Of a DNA stretch of 29,758 bases, positions 14,091-23,144 are shown piece after piece. The translations under genes were made by a program, and so were the position numbers. The stretch is from positions 1 through 29,758 of the forward strand of contig JBMFIF010000017.1 in NCBI GenBank assembly GCA_049976445.1, given 5' to 3'. Under the pieces are notes generated by a model that saw nothing but the letters and a program-made list of their open reading frames with translations, had not been told where the DNA came from and ran no database searches. The DNA comes from JAVZOV01 sp049976445. Lineage in GTDB: Archaea; Thermoproteota; Thermoprotei; Gearchaeales; WAQG01. Each line of letters opens with the position of its first letter. The first letter of the stretch is position 1.

Positions 14091-15329
14091 CTAAAGTACT
14101 GATGAAAGTAGTGTTTCAAAGGTATAGATCTTTAGGTTTACTGGTCTTCTCACTAAATTACCTACTCTATACCCTACTATGTACTGAACTTTCTTTTCAT
14201 TCGCAAGGTCTACTAATCTTTGTGTTATAACTCCATCGATTATTATTGCTTGAATATCTGATGCATTTGATAATTTATCGATCACATCTTTAACTGGAAA
14301 ACGATCTACTTGAATCCAATCCTTGTTTAGGAATGCTCCTTCCATAGTGCCCATTAAAGTTTTTACTGTCTCTACTAATTGTGATGGCAGTTGGGGTAGT
14401 GTTGGTTTGACAATAGCTTCTTCCTTATCTACTTTCTTTTCTTCAACTTTTTCCGGTGTTTCTTCTTTTTTCTCTATTATCTCCTCTTTTTCCGGCTGCT
14501 TCTTTAATTGTTCAAGAAATTCCTCTAATGTTATTTTACCATTTAATGCTTTGACGATTTCTTTACCACTAAGTTCTTCAACCTCTCTGCCAGGTGGCGC
14601 CCTTGCTACGTAATCAACTTTTGCAACTTGGATAAGGCGTCTTAGTATAAGTTCTCCTCCTCTATCTCCATCAACAAATACCGTTACTGCTTTTTTCTTA
14701 CTTAGCTCTATAATAGTATCTGGTACTGTTGCTCCACCTAATGCTATTACATTAGTAAAACCATGTTTTAGGAGGTTGAGTACATCTGCTCGTCCTTCTA
14801 CTATGATAATTTCGTTAGCGTTATCTATATCAGGACCTGCTGGTAATTTTTCTGGACCGTATGTTGTCATTTCAGCGGTTTTTAAAGAACTGATAATCTC
14901 TTCTATAAGTTCTTTAGTCTCTACACCACTTTCTTCTTTCCATTTTGTAAGTATTTCTCTTGCTCTTTCTAGAATTTTCTTTCTTTTCTCTTCTCTTTGA
15001 TCGATAATTTTTTTAAGTGTGATTTTTGCATTACTAGGACCTATTTTATCAATGGTTTCTATGGCTGCAGCGATTAATGCTACTTCTGGTTTATCTAAAT
15101 TTGTTGGGATTACTATTTCACCGTAGGTCTTTCCCCCTCTGGTTTCAGAATTTACTTCTATTCTTCCTACTTTACCAGTTTTTTGTAATTCACGTAGTTC
15201 TAAATCATCCCCTAATAAACCCTCAGTCTGACCAAAGATAGCACCAATGACATCAGATTTATCTATAACACCATCTACTTCAAGGTTCACTATTATCACA
15301 TATTTTGCCGATACTGGTGGTCCTCCCAT
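14091..15329 (-). CDS. dnaG: Archaeal DnaG-type Toprim protein (primase/exosome subunit)
   Basis: This protein (about 412 aa) has the archaeal DnaG N-terminus (KYVIIVNLEVDGVIDKSDVIGAIFGQTEGLLG). A Toprim domain follows with the catalytic Glu in IIVEGRADVLNLL and the FVDGDRGGELI acidic loop. A charged Glu/Lys linker (about residues 285-315) precedes a C-terminal domain. Archaeal DnaG has been found as an exosome component that recruits poly-A RNA, and primase activity has also been reported. It lacks the bacterial zinc-binding domain. The frame opens at TTG 15344, but GGAGGT places the start at ATG 15329 (MGGPPVSAKYV). It is co-directional with pelota. Confidence 0.93.
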   Translation of the reverse strand: MGGPPVSAKYVIIVNLEVDGVIDKSDVIGAIFGQTEGLLGDDLELRELQKTGKVGRIEVNSETRGGKTYGEIVIPTNLDKPEVALIAAAIETIDKIGPSNAKITLKKIIDQREEKRKKILERAREILTKWKEESGVETKELIEEIISSLKTAEMTTYGPEKLPAGPDIDNANEIIIVEGRADVLNLLKHGFTNVIALGGATVPDTIIELSKKKAVTVFVDGDRGGELILRRLIQVAKVDYVARAPPGREVEELSGKEIVKALNGKITLEEFLEQLKKQPEKEEIIEKKEETPEKVEEKKVDKEEAIVKPTLPQLPSQLVETVKTLMGTMEGAFLNKDWIQVDRFPVKDVIDKLSNASDIQAIIIDGVITQRLVDLANEKKVQYIVGYRVGNLVRRPVNLKIYTFETLLSSVL

Positions 15330-15425
15330 TTCCCAAACCTCCAAACGATACTCAATATTTTACTAAATATCTCACTATTAAATTTACGCATCTCATACGA
15401 AATAAATAATACTTCTAACCATGCA

Positions 15426-15532
15426 AATTGGTGGAGGCTGTACCCCCGCTACAACACACAGGCTCATCGACGGTGCGTTCGCCCCACATTGCCTGTGCTC
15501 TCTCAAACGGGGGTTTATCGCCTCCACCAATT
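15426..15532. ncRNA. Unassigned GC-rich structured RNA candidate
   Basis: Three nested, perfectly paired helices: a 13-bp outer stem (15426-15438 with 15520-15532), a 7-bp stem ACCCCCG/CGGGGGT (15442-15448 with 15508-15514) and a 7-bp stem CACAGGC/GCCTGTG (15457-15463 with 15491-15497). A weaker apical hairpin lies around 15472-15485. The internal loops are 3-10 nt. The element is far more GC-rich than the surrounding DNA, a hallmark of structured RNA in AT-rich thermophiles. TATA-like boxes sit on both sides at about the right distance (AAATAAATAATAC near 15400-15412 for plus; CCTTTATATTTG at 15546-15557 for minus), so the strand is undecided. It does not match tRNA, 5S, SRP, RNase P or a C/D box pattern known to me. 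An H/ACA-like or regulatory leader role is possible. Confidence 0.55.
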
Positions 15533-15674
15533 ATTAATCTAAAAACAAATATAAAGGATTTTTCTAAACAAACTTCATTACTTATTAAAAATAGTTTTAA
15601 TTGTAATCTAATTATGCGCAATGATTATGATCTTCATATCGATCGACACCATAAAAAGTTTAAATGTGTCAAAT

Positions 15675-15685
15675 AACTTTATATC
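15675..15685 (+). promoter_or_regulatory. TATA box of the B12-type radical SAM gene
   Basis: AACTTTATATC is centred about 29 nt before ATG 15710, giving a very short leader. Confidence 0.5.
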
Positions 15686-15709
15686 TTCAATTAAGAAAAA
15701 GATGTTAGT

Positions 15710-17278
15710 ATGGTCAGGGTCGTATTGACCGCTGATCAGACACTGATGAGCGAGTATAGACATATTCCATTACTTCCATTCTTTAGTTGTGCACCAGTAG
15801 AAAGGGTGCCAGAACCTCTTTTCAATTTTTTGGCACCTTATGTACCAGATGAGAAAGGCATTGCAAAATATGCGCCCTATGGATTAAGGAAGGTTGAAGC
15901 TTCACTCTTAAAATATTATAAGAGAAGAGATGTTGTCGTGGCGCATCCTCTTTATGTTCATCGTTTTATAAATAGTGATACGAAGATCGTTGCTATAAAT
16001 ACTATGGATCCTTTTGGAATGGGCCCGGTAAGCATGATGTTTAGCTATGGTGGTCGTCTTACACCTTATACGAAAAGGAGATTTTATGAATTAATGAATA
16101 GAATAAACAGCATAAGGAGGAGTAAGAATTACAAGTTTAAAATTGTTGTTGGTGGTTCTGGTGCATGGCAATTTAATTATATCGATAATGATGAATGGGA
16201 TGCATTAGGTGTCGATCATGTTATTATTGGTGAGACTGAACACGTAATAGGTGATTTATTTAAAGAGATCGAAGAGAATTACATGCCTAAAATAATGAAT
16301 ATTAAAACATGGCCAAGTATCGAAGAAATTCCAGTAATAGTAGGAGCGAGCACTCACGGATTGGTGGAAGTTATGAGAGGATGTGGTAGAGGATGTAGTT
16401 TTTGTGAACCGAACTTAAGATATGGTAGATCTATGCCGTTTGAAAAGATTAACGAAGAGATAGCGGTTAATGTGAAAAGTGGTCAAAATAGTATTTGGGT
16501 TCATTCTGAAGATATATTTCTTTATAAAGTTGAGAAGAGGTCCACTCTAGAACCTAATAAAGAAGCGATTATTGAACTTTTTAGTAATATAATGAACCAA
16601 CCGGGCGTATTGCATTCTAATCCGACACACGGAACAATTGCTCCAGCTGTTTATGATCCTGATATGATAACTAAACTCTCTGAAATTCTTAGGGCTAGCC
16701 CAGATAACTGGATAGGAATTCAACCCGGCCTTGAGACCGGATCTATAGAACTCGCTAAAAAAATAATGCCTTTCAAAGCAAAACCTCTCAGTGTTGACGA
16801 ATGGCCTGAAATTGTTATCGAAGGGACTGAAATATTTAATAAGAATTACTGGTTTCCAGCGTATACTTTAGTGATGGGATTACCTGGAGAAGCCGAAGAT
16901 GATGTATGGGACACGGTCTATCTTATAGATAGAATGGAACGTGAGATACCTAACGAGATTGGTAGAGAAAAAACGCACTTTACAGTAACACCATTAAGTT
17001 TTGTCCCATTAGGAGCATTAAAATCAAAAGGCTTTTATGATATAGATTCCATGCTTACAGAAGCTCATGTTAACTTAATATACAGATGCTGGAGGCATAC
17101 CATATTAGAAATTGATAAAACGCTTTACCGATTTACTAAACTAAACCCAATTCTTAAGTTTGTGATAACAACACTTGGAATGAGTGGTAGTAGAGCTATA
17201 TTATGGTACATTAAAAGGTGGGCTGAACATAGAGGATATAAAATTAAACAATCTACTGTTTCTCAAATAGTTAATTAA
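15710..17278 (+). CDS. Radical SAM protein of the B12-binding/archaeal hypothetical type
   Basis: This 522-aa protein has an N-terminal alpha/beta region (about 1-200) resembling the B12-binding domain of class B radical SAM proteins, with VVVGGSGAWQ and HVIIGETEHVIGDL. The radical SAM core follows: VMRGCGRGCSFCEPN (CxxxCxxC, about residue 220), a Gly-rich PGLETGS region and YTLVMGLPGEAEDD near residue 400. The canonical cobalamin-binding DxHxxG is not evident, so B12 use is uncertain. Members are widespread in archaea and their reaction is not known. It is a single gene, convergent with hyuB, sharing 4 nt at the 3' ends. Confidence 0.8.
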   Translation: MVRVVLTADQTLMSEYRHIPLLPFFSCAPVERVPEPLFNFLAPYVPDEKGIAKYAPYGLRKVEASLLKYYKRRDVVVAHPLYVHRFINSDTKIVAINTMDPFGMGPVSMMFSYGGRLTPYTKRRFYELMNRINSIRRSKNYKFKIVVGGSGAWQFNYIDNDEWDALGVDHVIIGETEHVIGDLFKEIEENYMPKIMNIKTWPSIEEIPVIVGASTHGLVEVMRGCGRGCSFCEPNLRYGRSMPFEKINEEIAVNVKSGQNSIWVHSEDIFLYKVEKRSTLEPNKEAIIELFSNIMNQPGVLHSNPTHGTIAPAVYDPDMITKLSEILRASPDNWIGIQPGLETGSIELAKKIMPFKAKPLSVDEWPEIVIEGTEIFNKNYWFPAYTLVMGLPGEAEDDVWDTVYLIDRMEREIPNEIGREKTHFTVTPLSFVPLGALKSKGFYDIDSMLTEAHVNLIYRCWRHTILEIDKTLYRFTKLNPILKFVITTLGMSGSRAILWYIKRWAEHRGYKIKQSTVSQIVN

Positions 17279-18840
17279 TTGCCGTAATCTTTATAACCGT
17301 AACCTCCGCCGCCTGGGGTTTCAATAATTACTTCATCGCCAATTTTTAATTCAACGGTAAACTTACTAGGCATCTCTTTCTCATGATCAGAAAGTATTTT
17401 CACTTTACCAGGAGAACCATTCTTACCACCTTCTAAACCCCATGGCCCTAATTTAAATCGATCAGAAAGTATTGAAAGTCTAGTAGGTGAAAGGACTTTA
17501 AAGGCTCTAATTATTCCATCACCACCTTTAAATTTGCCTTCTCCTCCGCTACCTTCTCTTATAGTATATTTAGTGAAGAGTAAAGGATAATATCGTTCAG
17601 CAATTTCTATCGGTGTATTGAGTGTATTAGTCATGTTAACATGGACGCCTGAAACACCTGGCTTGTTAGGTCTTCCCCCACTTCCACCGCCTATCGTCTC
17701 ATAATAAGACCAGTATTTTCCCTGATGCATTCCTCCCATCATTACATTCATCATAGTCCCTGAACCAGCAGCAGGTATTTTCCATGGTAATGCTTTAGAA
17801 AGTGCAAGAAGAACTGTATCTGCTACTCTCTGAGAAGTTTCAAGGTTTCCGCCTCCTACTGCTGCAGGCTTTCTAGGATTGAGAATTGTCCCTTCTGGTG
17901 CTATGATTCTAATTAAATTGTAAAAACCATCATTTGTTGGTATATCCCTATTCATAATAGACCTAATTGCAAAAGATGTGGCTGAATATGTAACACCCAA
18001 CACTGCATTGAGAGGAGCATCTACTTGTTCGTGAGTACCAGTAAAATCCACTATTATATGATCCATAAATTTTAGTTTTACTTTAATGTTTAGGAAATTA
18101 TCTTCCCATTCTAGATAATCTTCTGCTTCATAGACTCCTTTAGGCCACATTTTTAGTTCTCTTTTAGTAAGTTCTTCACCATAATGTAGTGAAGTAATCC
18201 AACTATTTTTTATTTCTTCTAGACCGTATTTGTCAGTCAGCTGTAAGATTCTCTGTATTCCAGTCTTATTAGCTGCTATTTGCGCATTTAAATCTCCGTA
18301 ACTAACATCGGGTGTTTTGAAGTTGTTTATCAAGATTCTCATGATTTCGCTATCAATTTTACCGTTTTTAATTAACTTAGTAGGTGGAATTATAAAGCCT
18401 TCTTCATAAATGGTCTTAGCGTTTGGATTAAGGCTTCCAGGTAAGGGACCCCCAACATCAACTTGATGGGCCTTATTTACAACATAACCAATGATTTCAT
18501 CCTTTAAAAAGATTGGAGCCAGAATCATAACATCATTGAGATGTGTGCCAGCTATGTATGGATCATTAAGAACTATCATGTCACCATCATTTAGAACAAT
18601 GTTTTCTTGCTTAAGCCAATTTAATGTATTTTGCACACCAATCTTAAAAGACCCTAAATGAACCGGTATGTGTTCGGCTTGTGCTATGATTCTACCATCA
18701 GAATCGAGAATAGCACAACTATGATCTACCCTTTCCCTAATATTTGGTGATAATGCAGATCTTTTAAGAGCAACACCCATTTCTTCAGCAATAAAAACTG
18801 TGGCTCTGTAAATAACTTCCCATGAGACCATAATTCTCAT
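17275..18840 (-). CDS. hyuB: Hydantoinase B/oxoprolinase family protein
   Basis: This 521-aa protein has the family's opening (WEVIYRATVFIAEEMGVALKRSA…NIRERVDHSCAI). It also has the IPVHLGSF segment, NDPYIAGTHLNDV, HQVDVGGPLPGS, the AVGGGNLETSQR segment and the Gly-rich C-terminus (TPGGGGYG). HyuB is the second subunit of ATP-dependent N-methylhydantoinase, 5-oxoprolinase and acetone/acetophenone carboxylase-type enzymes. It overlaps hyuA by 4 nt (ATGA), so translation is coupled. The real substrate is open: hydantoin, oxoproline or a ketone. Confidence 0.9.
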   Translation of the reverse strand: MRIMVSWEVIYRATVFIAEEMGVALKRSALSPNIRERVDHSCAILDSDGRIIAQAEHIPVHLGSFKIGVQNTLNWLKQENIVLNDGDMIVLNDPYIAGTHLNDVMILAPIFLKDEIIGYVVNKAHQVDVGGPLPGSLNPNAKTIYEEGFIIPPTKLIKNGKIDSEIMRILINNFKTPDVSYGDLNAQIAANKTGIQRILQLTDKYGLEEIKNSWITSLHYGEELTKRELKMWPKGVYEAEDYLEWEDNFLNIKVKLKFMDHIIVDFTGTHEQVDAPLNAVLGVTYSATSFAIRSIMNRDIPTNDGFYNLIRIIAPEGTILNPRKPAAVGGGNLETSQRVADTVLLALSKALPWKIPAAGSGTMMNVMMGGMHQGKYWSYYETIGGGSGGRPNKPGVSGVHVNMTNTLNTPIEIAERYYPLLFTKYTIREGSGGEGKFKGGDGIIRAFKVLSPTRLSILSDRFKLGPWGLEGGKNGSPGKVKILSDHEKEMPSKFTVELKIGDEVIIETPGGGGYGYKDYGN

Positions 18841-20798
18841 CTCCTTATATCTAGGACACCCATCTTACCAACTTCTGCAATCCATCCTGGTTTAATAAGA
18901 ATAGTAGAACTATATTCTTCTATCACGGCAGGACCTTTTATTTTATATCCCATTGGGAGAGATTCCCTCACATAAACTGGAGTGTCGATCCAATCATCGA
19001 AATAGACTTTTCTGTTAAATCTTATTTTAGGATTTCCTATCAGTGGGGGGTCAGGTAATTTTGGCTTTAATATTTTCGCGATTGCAAACACTCTTATAGT
19101 AACTATTTCAATCGGCTTATCAAGTTTAAATCCATAAACACTCTCATGTTTTCCTTCAAATCTTTTCTTTATCTCATCTAAAGTAATATTCGTTGAAAGA
19201 GGAACAGTAAGCTCCCATCCTTGTCCCTCATACCTGATATCAGCGTACCTCAAAAAATAATCAACATCTCCTATTTTTTCCCTTAAGTTATTCTCTAATT
19301 CGTTAAAATCTTTATTTAAATCTCTAGGATAGGATTTTCTCATTTCAATCTTCTTATCTGCGAAGAGCATTCCTAAAGCACTAAAAAGGCCAGGATGAGG
19401 AGGTACAATCACTCTTCGTATGCCTAGTTCCTCTGCTAGATCTAGAGCATGCTGAGGGCCAGCACCACCAAAAGCGAATAACACAAATCCAGAAGGATCT
19501 AGTCCTCTCTCCACAGTAACAAGTCTTATAGCCCTAGCCATCTCCAGATTAGCTAAATCCACAGCTTCTACAGCGATTTCCTTAGAACCACCAAGTTTTT
19601 CCAAACCCTTAGTCGCAAGATCTTTATTCAATTTCATAGACCCTGAGAGTAGTTCATCTCCGATTCTTCCTAATATCAAATTAGCATCCGTTAATGTAGG
19701 TTTATCTCCACCTTTACCGTAACACATTGGCCCAGGATCAGCTCCAGCGCTTATTGGGCCTATTCTTAAAGCTCCACCTTCATCTCTCCATATTATTGTT
19801 CCACCGCCGGCTGAAACTTCAGCTAAATCAATAAAAGGAAATCTGATAGGATAGCCTGAACCTTTAATTATCCTACCATGATGCGTTTTTCCACCAACTT
19901 CATATTCAGTGGCTACCTCAATTTCTTGATTAACTATTGTACCAGCTTTTGCCGTAGTACCTCCCATATCAAAACTTATCGCATCTTTAATACCTAAAAA
20001 CCTCATAAATATCGAGGCACCTACAACACCAGCTGCAGGACCAGATTCTATAATTTGAACAGGTTTTTCAGATGCTTCTCTTACATCTATTAATCCTCCT
20101 GAACTCGCCATAATATAAAATGGTGGATTACCGAACCGCGAGAAAATCGAATATAAAGATTCTAAATACTTAGATACAAGAGGCATTAAAACTGCATTAA
20201 CAACAACTGTTGAAGTTCTTTCATACTCTCTAGGTTCTGGTGCGACTTCATGAGAAACAGAAACATACTTAAAGTATTTAACTGCAACTTCTTTAGCCTT
20301 AACCTCATTCAAAGGATTTAAATATGAATGAAGAAATGATATCCCAACAGATACCACTCCTGACTCTAAAGCTTTTTTCATCTTTTCCTCCACTTCATTT
20401 GTATCTAACGGTATTAGTATTTCTCCATTAGCATTAACTCTCTCTGAAACTTCAAACCTCAATTCTCTAGGCACAAGAGGTCTAGGTTTCTCAAAGAATA
20501 AATTATAAAGTTCAGGCCTGTTTTGTCTTCCTATTTCTATAATATCTCTAAAGCCCTTAGTTATGAAAAGAGCTGTTTTTGGTAGTTCAAGTCCAATCTG
20601 TCCTAATAAAGCATTCGTTGCAATAGTTGTGGCATGAATAACTTCTTTAATATCAGCAAATCTTTTTAATCCTTCATATACTCCTATTTCAGGATTTTTA
20701 GGTGTTGTAGAACCTTTATAATAATGAATCAAACCTTGATCATCAACTGCTATGATATCAGTGAAAGTTCCACCAATATCTATCGCTATTGTAAGCAT
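18837..20798 (-). CDS. hyuA: Hydantoinase/oxoprolinase A family, ATP-binding subunit
   Basis: This protein (about 653 aa) has an actin-like ATPase start (IAIDIGGTFTDIIAVDD), IHATTIATNALLGQ, ESGPAAGVVGA and ISFDMGGTTAKAG. A long conserved DPGPMCYGKGGDKPTLTDAN region and FAFGGAGPQHALDLAEELG follow, all classic for HyuA. The family phosphorylates or activates the substrate for amide-ring opening or carboxylation. The longest frame starts at ATG 20831, but that ATG lies upstream of the TATA box at 20813-20829. ATG 20798 (MLTIAIDIGG) is the likely, nearly leaderless, start. It is divergent from the livK-type transporter operon, with about 95 nt between the starts. Confidence 0.9.
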   Translation of the reverse strand: MLTIAIDIGGTFTDIIAVDDQGLIHYYKGSTTPKNPEIGVYEGLKRFADIKEVIHATTIATNALLGQIGLELPKTALFITKGFRDIIEIGRQNRPELYNLFFEKPRPLVPRELRFEVSERVNANGEILIPLDTNEVEEKMKKALESGVVSVGISFLHSYLNPLNEVKAKEVAVKYFKYVSVSHEVAPEPREYERTSTVVVNAVLMPLVSKYLESLYSIFSRFGNPPFYIMASSGGLIDVREASEKPVQIIESGPAAGVVGASIFMRFLGIKDAISFDMGGTTAKAGTIVNQEIEVATEYEVGGKTHHGRIIKGSGYPIRFPFIDLAEVSAGGGTIIWRDEGGALRIGPISAGADPGPMCYGKGGDKPTLTDANLILGRIGDELLSGSMKLNKDLATKGLEKLGGSKEIAVEAVDLANLEMARAIRLVTVERGLDPSGFVLFAFGGAGPQHALDLAEELGIRRVIVPPHPGLFSALGMLFADKKIEMRKSYPRDLNKDFNELENNLREKIGDVDYFLRYADIRYEGQGWELTVPLSTNITLDEIKKRFEGKHESVYGFKLDKPIEIVTIRVFAIAKILKPKLPDPPLIGNPKIRFNRKVYFDDWIDTPVYVRESLPMGYKIKGPAVIEEYSSTILIKPGWIAEVGKMGVLDIRR

Positions 20799-20812
20799 AT
20801 CTACTTTAACAT

Positions 20813-20829
20813 AAAAGATATATTTAAGC
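20813..20829 (-). promoter_or_regulatory. TATA box of the hyuAB operon
   Basis: Minus strand CTTAAATATATCTTTT is centred about 23 nt before ATG 20798. Confidence 0.5.
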
Positions 20830-20848
20830 ATCTCTATAAAAAGGAGAA

Positions 20849-20864
20849 TAGAAATAAATATCTC
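20849..20864 (+). promoter_or_regulatory. TATA box of the liv-type transporter operon
   Basis: AGAAATAAATATCTC is centred about 26 nt before position 883 of this 20 kb block, leaving a leader of about 11 nt with TGTGATT before ATG 20894. The hyuAB and transporter promoters are only about 35 nt apart and may share regulators. Confidence 0.4.
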
Positions 20865-20893
20865 TTAATTGCATAATTTATCTTGTGATTATT

Positions 20894-22216
20894 ATGAAAC
20901 GTGCTATAAGTCGTTTTGCTGTAGTTGGAATAATTGTTGTGATAATCATAATAGCTGTCGCTGCTGCAGTATTATTAACAACACCATCAACTACTACAAC
21001 AACCACAACTCTAAGCACTACAACTCCTGCTGTTAAGGAGATAAAAGTTGGGGTTATTTTACCATTATCTGGATCATTAGCTGAAACAGGTGCAGACTTA
21101 AAAAGGGGAATAGATTTTGCAGTTGATGAGATTAATTCAGCAGGTGGTATAAAGAACTTAGGTAGAGCAAAGCTTACGATTGTTTATGGTGATTCGGCAG
21201 GAGATCCAAGTACTGGTGCTCGTGAAGCTGAAAGATTAATAACTGAAGAAAAAGTAGTAGCATTAGTTGGGGCTTATCAAAGTGCAGTAACGAAGACAGC
21301 AAGCGATGTTGCAGAAAGTTACAATGTACCATTCTTAAACCCGGATTCTAGTTCGCCAACATTAACTGAAAGAGGATATCAATGGTTTTTCAGAACTACA
21401 CCACATGATCGAATGTTTGCTGAACAGCATGTAGAATTCATCAATTATCTTAATAAGACATATGGTGGTATTAAAACAATAGCAATTATACATGAGGATA
21501 CAGAGTTTGGTACATCGACTAAGAATGTTTGGAATGAACTATTTACAGCTGCAGGCTATAATGTTGTTAAGATTGTTTCATATCATGCAGCAACGATAAC
21601 TTCATTAGATAGTGAAGTTGCAGTCTTAAAAGCAGCTAATCCAGACGTGCTTCTTGTGGCATCTTATACTCAAGATGCTATATTACTTGTTAAAACTATG
21701 AAGTCACAAGATTTTACTCCAAAGGTAGTTCTTGCGCAAGATGCAGGATTTATAGATCCATCTTATAAAGCTCAGATCGGAAAAGATGGTTATTACATAT
21801 TTTCAAGAGAAGTTTTTAATTGGGATCTTGGTATGAAAGTTTCTAAACTTGCTGAGAAAAATAATGCCTATAAGGCAAAATATGGTGTAGATTTTGATGG
21901 AAATTCGGCTAGAGATTATACTGGCATTTATGTTCTTTATTATGCGATTGAAGAGGCTGCCAAGAAAGCTAGTCCTTCTGATCTTAAAGCATTTAGGACG
22001 GCTATTAGAGATGCATTACGTAACATTAATATTCCGGCAAGTGACCTAATAATGCCATGGGCTGGTGTTCAATTTGATTCTAAAGGTCAGAATATTAAAG
22101 GAAGAGGAATTATCGTACAAATGAGCCCAGATGATGGAAAGTACCATACAGTTTATCCATTGGATGTTGCTACAATGAATCCTATATATCCAATGCCTTC
22201 TTGGAGCAAAAGATGA
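20894..22216 (+). CDS. ABC transporter substrate-binding protein, branched-chain amino acid/amide type (LivK-like)
   Basis: This protein (about 440 aa) has an N-terminal membrane anchor (about residues 4-27) followed by a Thr-rich linker, the usual tether of archaeal solute-binding proteins. The periplasmic-binding-protein type 1 fold follows: IKVGVILPLSGSLAETGADL, INSAGGIKN, a YGDSAGDPSTGAREAERLI segment and the hinge YQSAVTKTASDVAESYNVPF. It catches a ligand outside the cell for the LivHM-type permeases encoded next. LivK-type proteins take amino acids, but also urea, amides and aromatic acids. GTG 20885 is the first possible start, but ATG 20894 has the ribosome-binding site. Confidence 0.9.
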   Translation: MKRAISRFAVVGIIVVIIIIAVAAAVLLTTPSTTTTTTTLSTTTPAVKEIKVGVILPLSGSLAETGADLKRGIDFAVDEINSAGGIKNLGRAKLTIVYGDSAGDPSTGAREAERLITEEKVVALVGAYQSAVTKTASDVAESYNVPFLNPDSSSPTLTERGYQWFFRTTPHDRMFAEQHVEFINYLNKTYGGIKTIAIIHEDTEFGTSTKNVWNELFTAAGYNVVKIVSYHAATITSLDSEVAVLKAANPDVLLVASYTQDAILLVKTMKSQDFTPKVVLAQDAGFIDPSYKAQIGKDGYYIFSREVFNWDLGMKVSKLAEKNNAYKAKYGVDFDGNSARDYTGIYVLYYAIEEAAKKASPSDLKAFRTAIRDALRNINIPASDLIMPWAGVQFDSKGQNIKGRGIIVQMSPDDGKYHTVYPLDVATMNPIYPMPSWSKR

Positions 22217-22231
22217 TGAAAATAAATATTA

Positions 22232-22249
22232 TTTATTATTTTTTTATTA
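22232..22249 (+). terminator. T-rich tract after the binding-protein gene
   Basis: TTATTTATTATTTTTTTATT lies between the livK-like and livH-like genes (45 nt apart). Archaeal RNA polymerase pauses or terminates at such U-tracts. A partial stop here would give more binding protein than permease, as usual for ABC importers. Confidence 0.35.
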
Positions 22250-22263
22250 AAGGGTGAAGTTTG

Positions 22264-23136
22264 ATGAGTATTATTGGATTAGATATATTTTTAAATGCTA
22301 TAGTATCGGGCGTGTTAATAGGTAGTATTTATTCATTGATTGCTATGGGTCTTGCTTTGATTTGGGGTGTGATGGATATAATAAACTTTGCACAAGGTGA
22401 TTTTATGATGTTAGGAGCCTTTTTTACTTATTTATTATTAATATTTATTGGAATTGACCCTTTATATGCATTACCGATAGTTTTTGTAATCATGTTCGCC
22501 ATAGGGATGTTCATACAAATGGGTATTATTGAACGTATATTGCATGCTCCAACTTTAAGTCAAATATTTGTAACATTTGCATTATTACTTATAATTAGAT
22601 ATGGTGCAGAAGTAGTTTTCGGACCGTATACAAAAGTAATAAAAACAAGTTATAGTGATATTGTTTTAAATTATGGTATTGTTTCATTACCGTTAGTAAA
22701 GCTTATCGGTTTAATAGTTTCTATTAGTGTTGCGCTACTTTTATATTTGTTTTTAACAAGAACTTACACAGGAATTGCTTTACGAGCCACGGCGCAGGAT
22801 AGAATTGCAGCACAACTGCATGGAATAAATGTAAGAAAAATGTATAGAGTTGCATTTGGACTAGGAGTTAGTATTTCAGCAATAGGTGGAACATTATTAT
22901 CATTATTTTATCCGTTATATCCTGAAATGGGTGCTTATTTTGCTATGTTAATGTTTATAATCGTAGTTTTGGGAGGGTTCGGAAGTATTTTTGGAGCTTA
23001 TATAGGAGGAATAATAATAGGTATCGTACAAGTTTTAAGTGCTTTATTCATAACTCCAACACTTAAGGATTTAGTCGCATTCATAATTTTTATAATAATA
23101 CTATTAATAAGACCGACCGGGCTATTTGGAAAATAA
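22264..23136 (+). CDS. ABC transporter permease, LivH-like
   Basis: This protein (about 290 aa) has eight or so membrane segments and the LivH signatures SIYSLIAMGLALIWGVMDIINFAQGDFMMLGAF near the start and VRKMYRVAFGLGVSISAIGG, then VVLGGFGSIFGAYIGG near the end. It is one half of the membrane channel with the LivM-like protein. GGGTGAAG is the ribosome-binding site for ATG 22264; TTG 22261 is an in-frame alternative. Confidence 0.9.
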   Translation: MSIIGLDIFLNAIVSGVLIGSIYSLIAMGLALIWGVMDIINFAQGDFMMLGAFFTYLLLIFIGIDPLYALPIVFVIMFAIGMFIQMGIIERILHAPTLSQIFVTFALLLIIRYGAEVVFGPYTKVIKTSYSDIVLNYGIVSLPLVKLIGLIVSISVALLLYLFLTRTYTGIALRATAQDRIAAQLHGINVRKMYRVAFGLGVSISAIGGTLLSLFYPLYPEMGAYFAMLMFIIVVLGGFGSIFGAYIGGIIIGIVQVLSALFITPTLKDLVAFIIFIIILLIRPTGLFGK

Positions 23137-23144
23137 GGTGAAAA

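Noticed and set aside
15415..15676. Open frames on both strands over the GC-rich helix region
   Set aside because: They simply cross the inverted repeats, show no family features and lack start signals.
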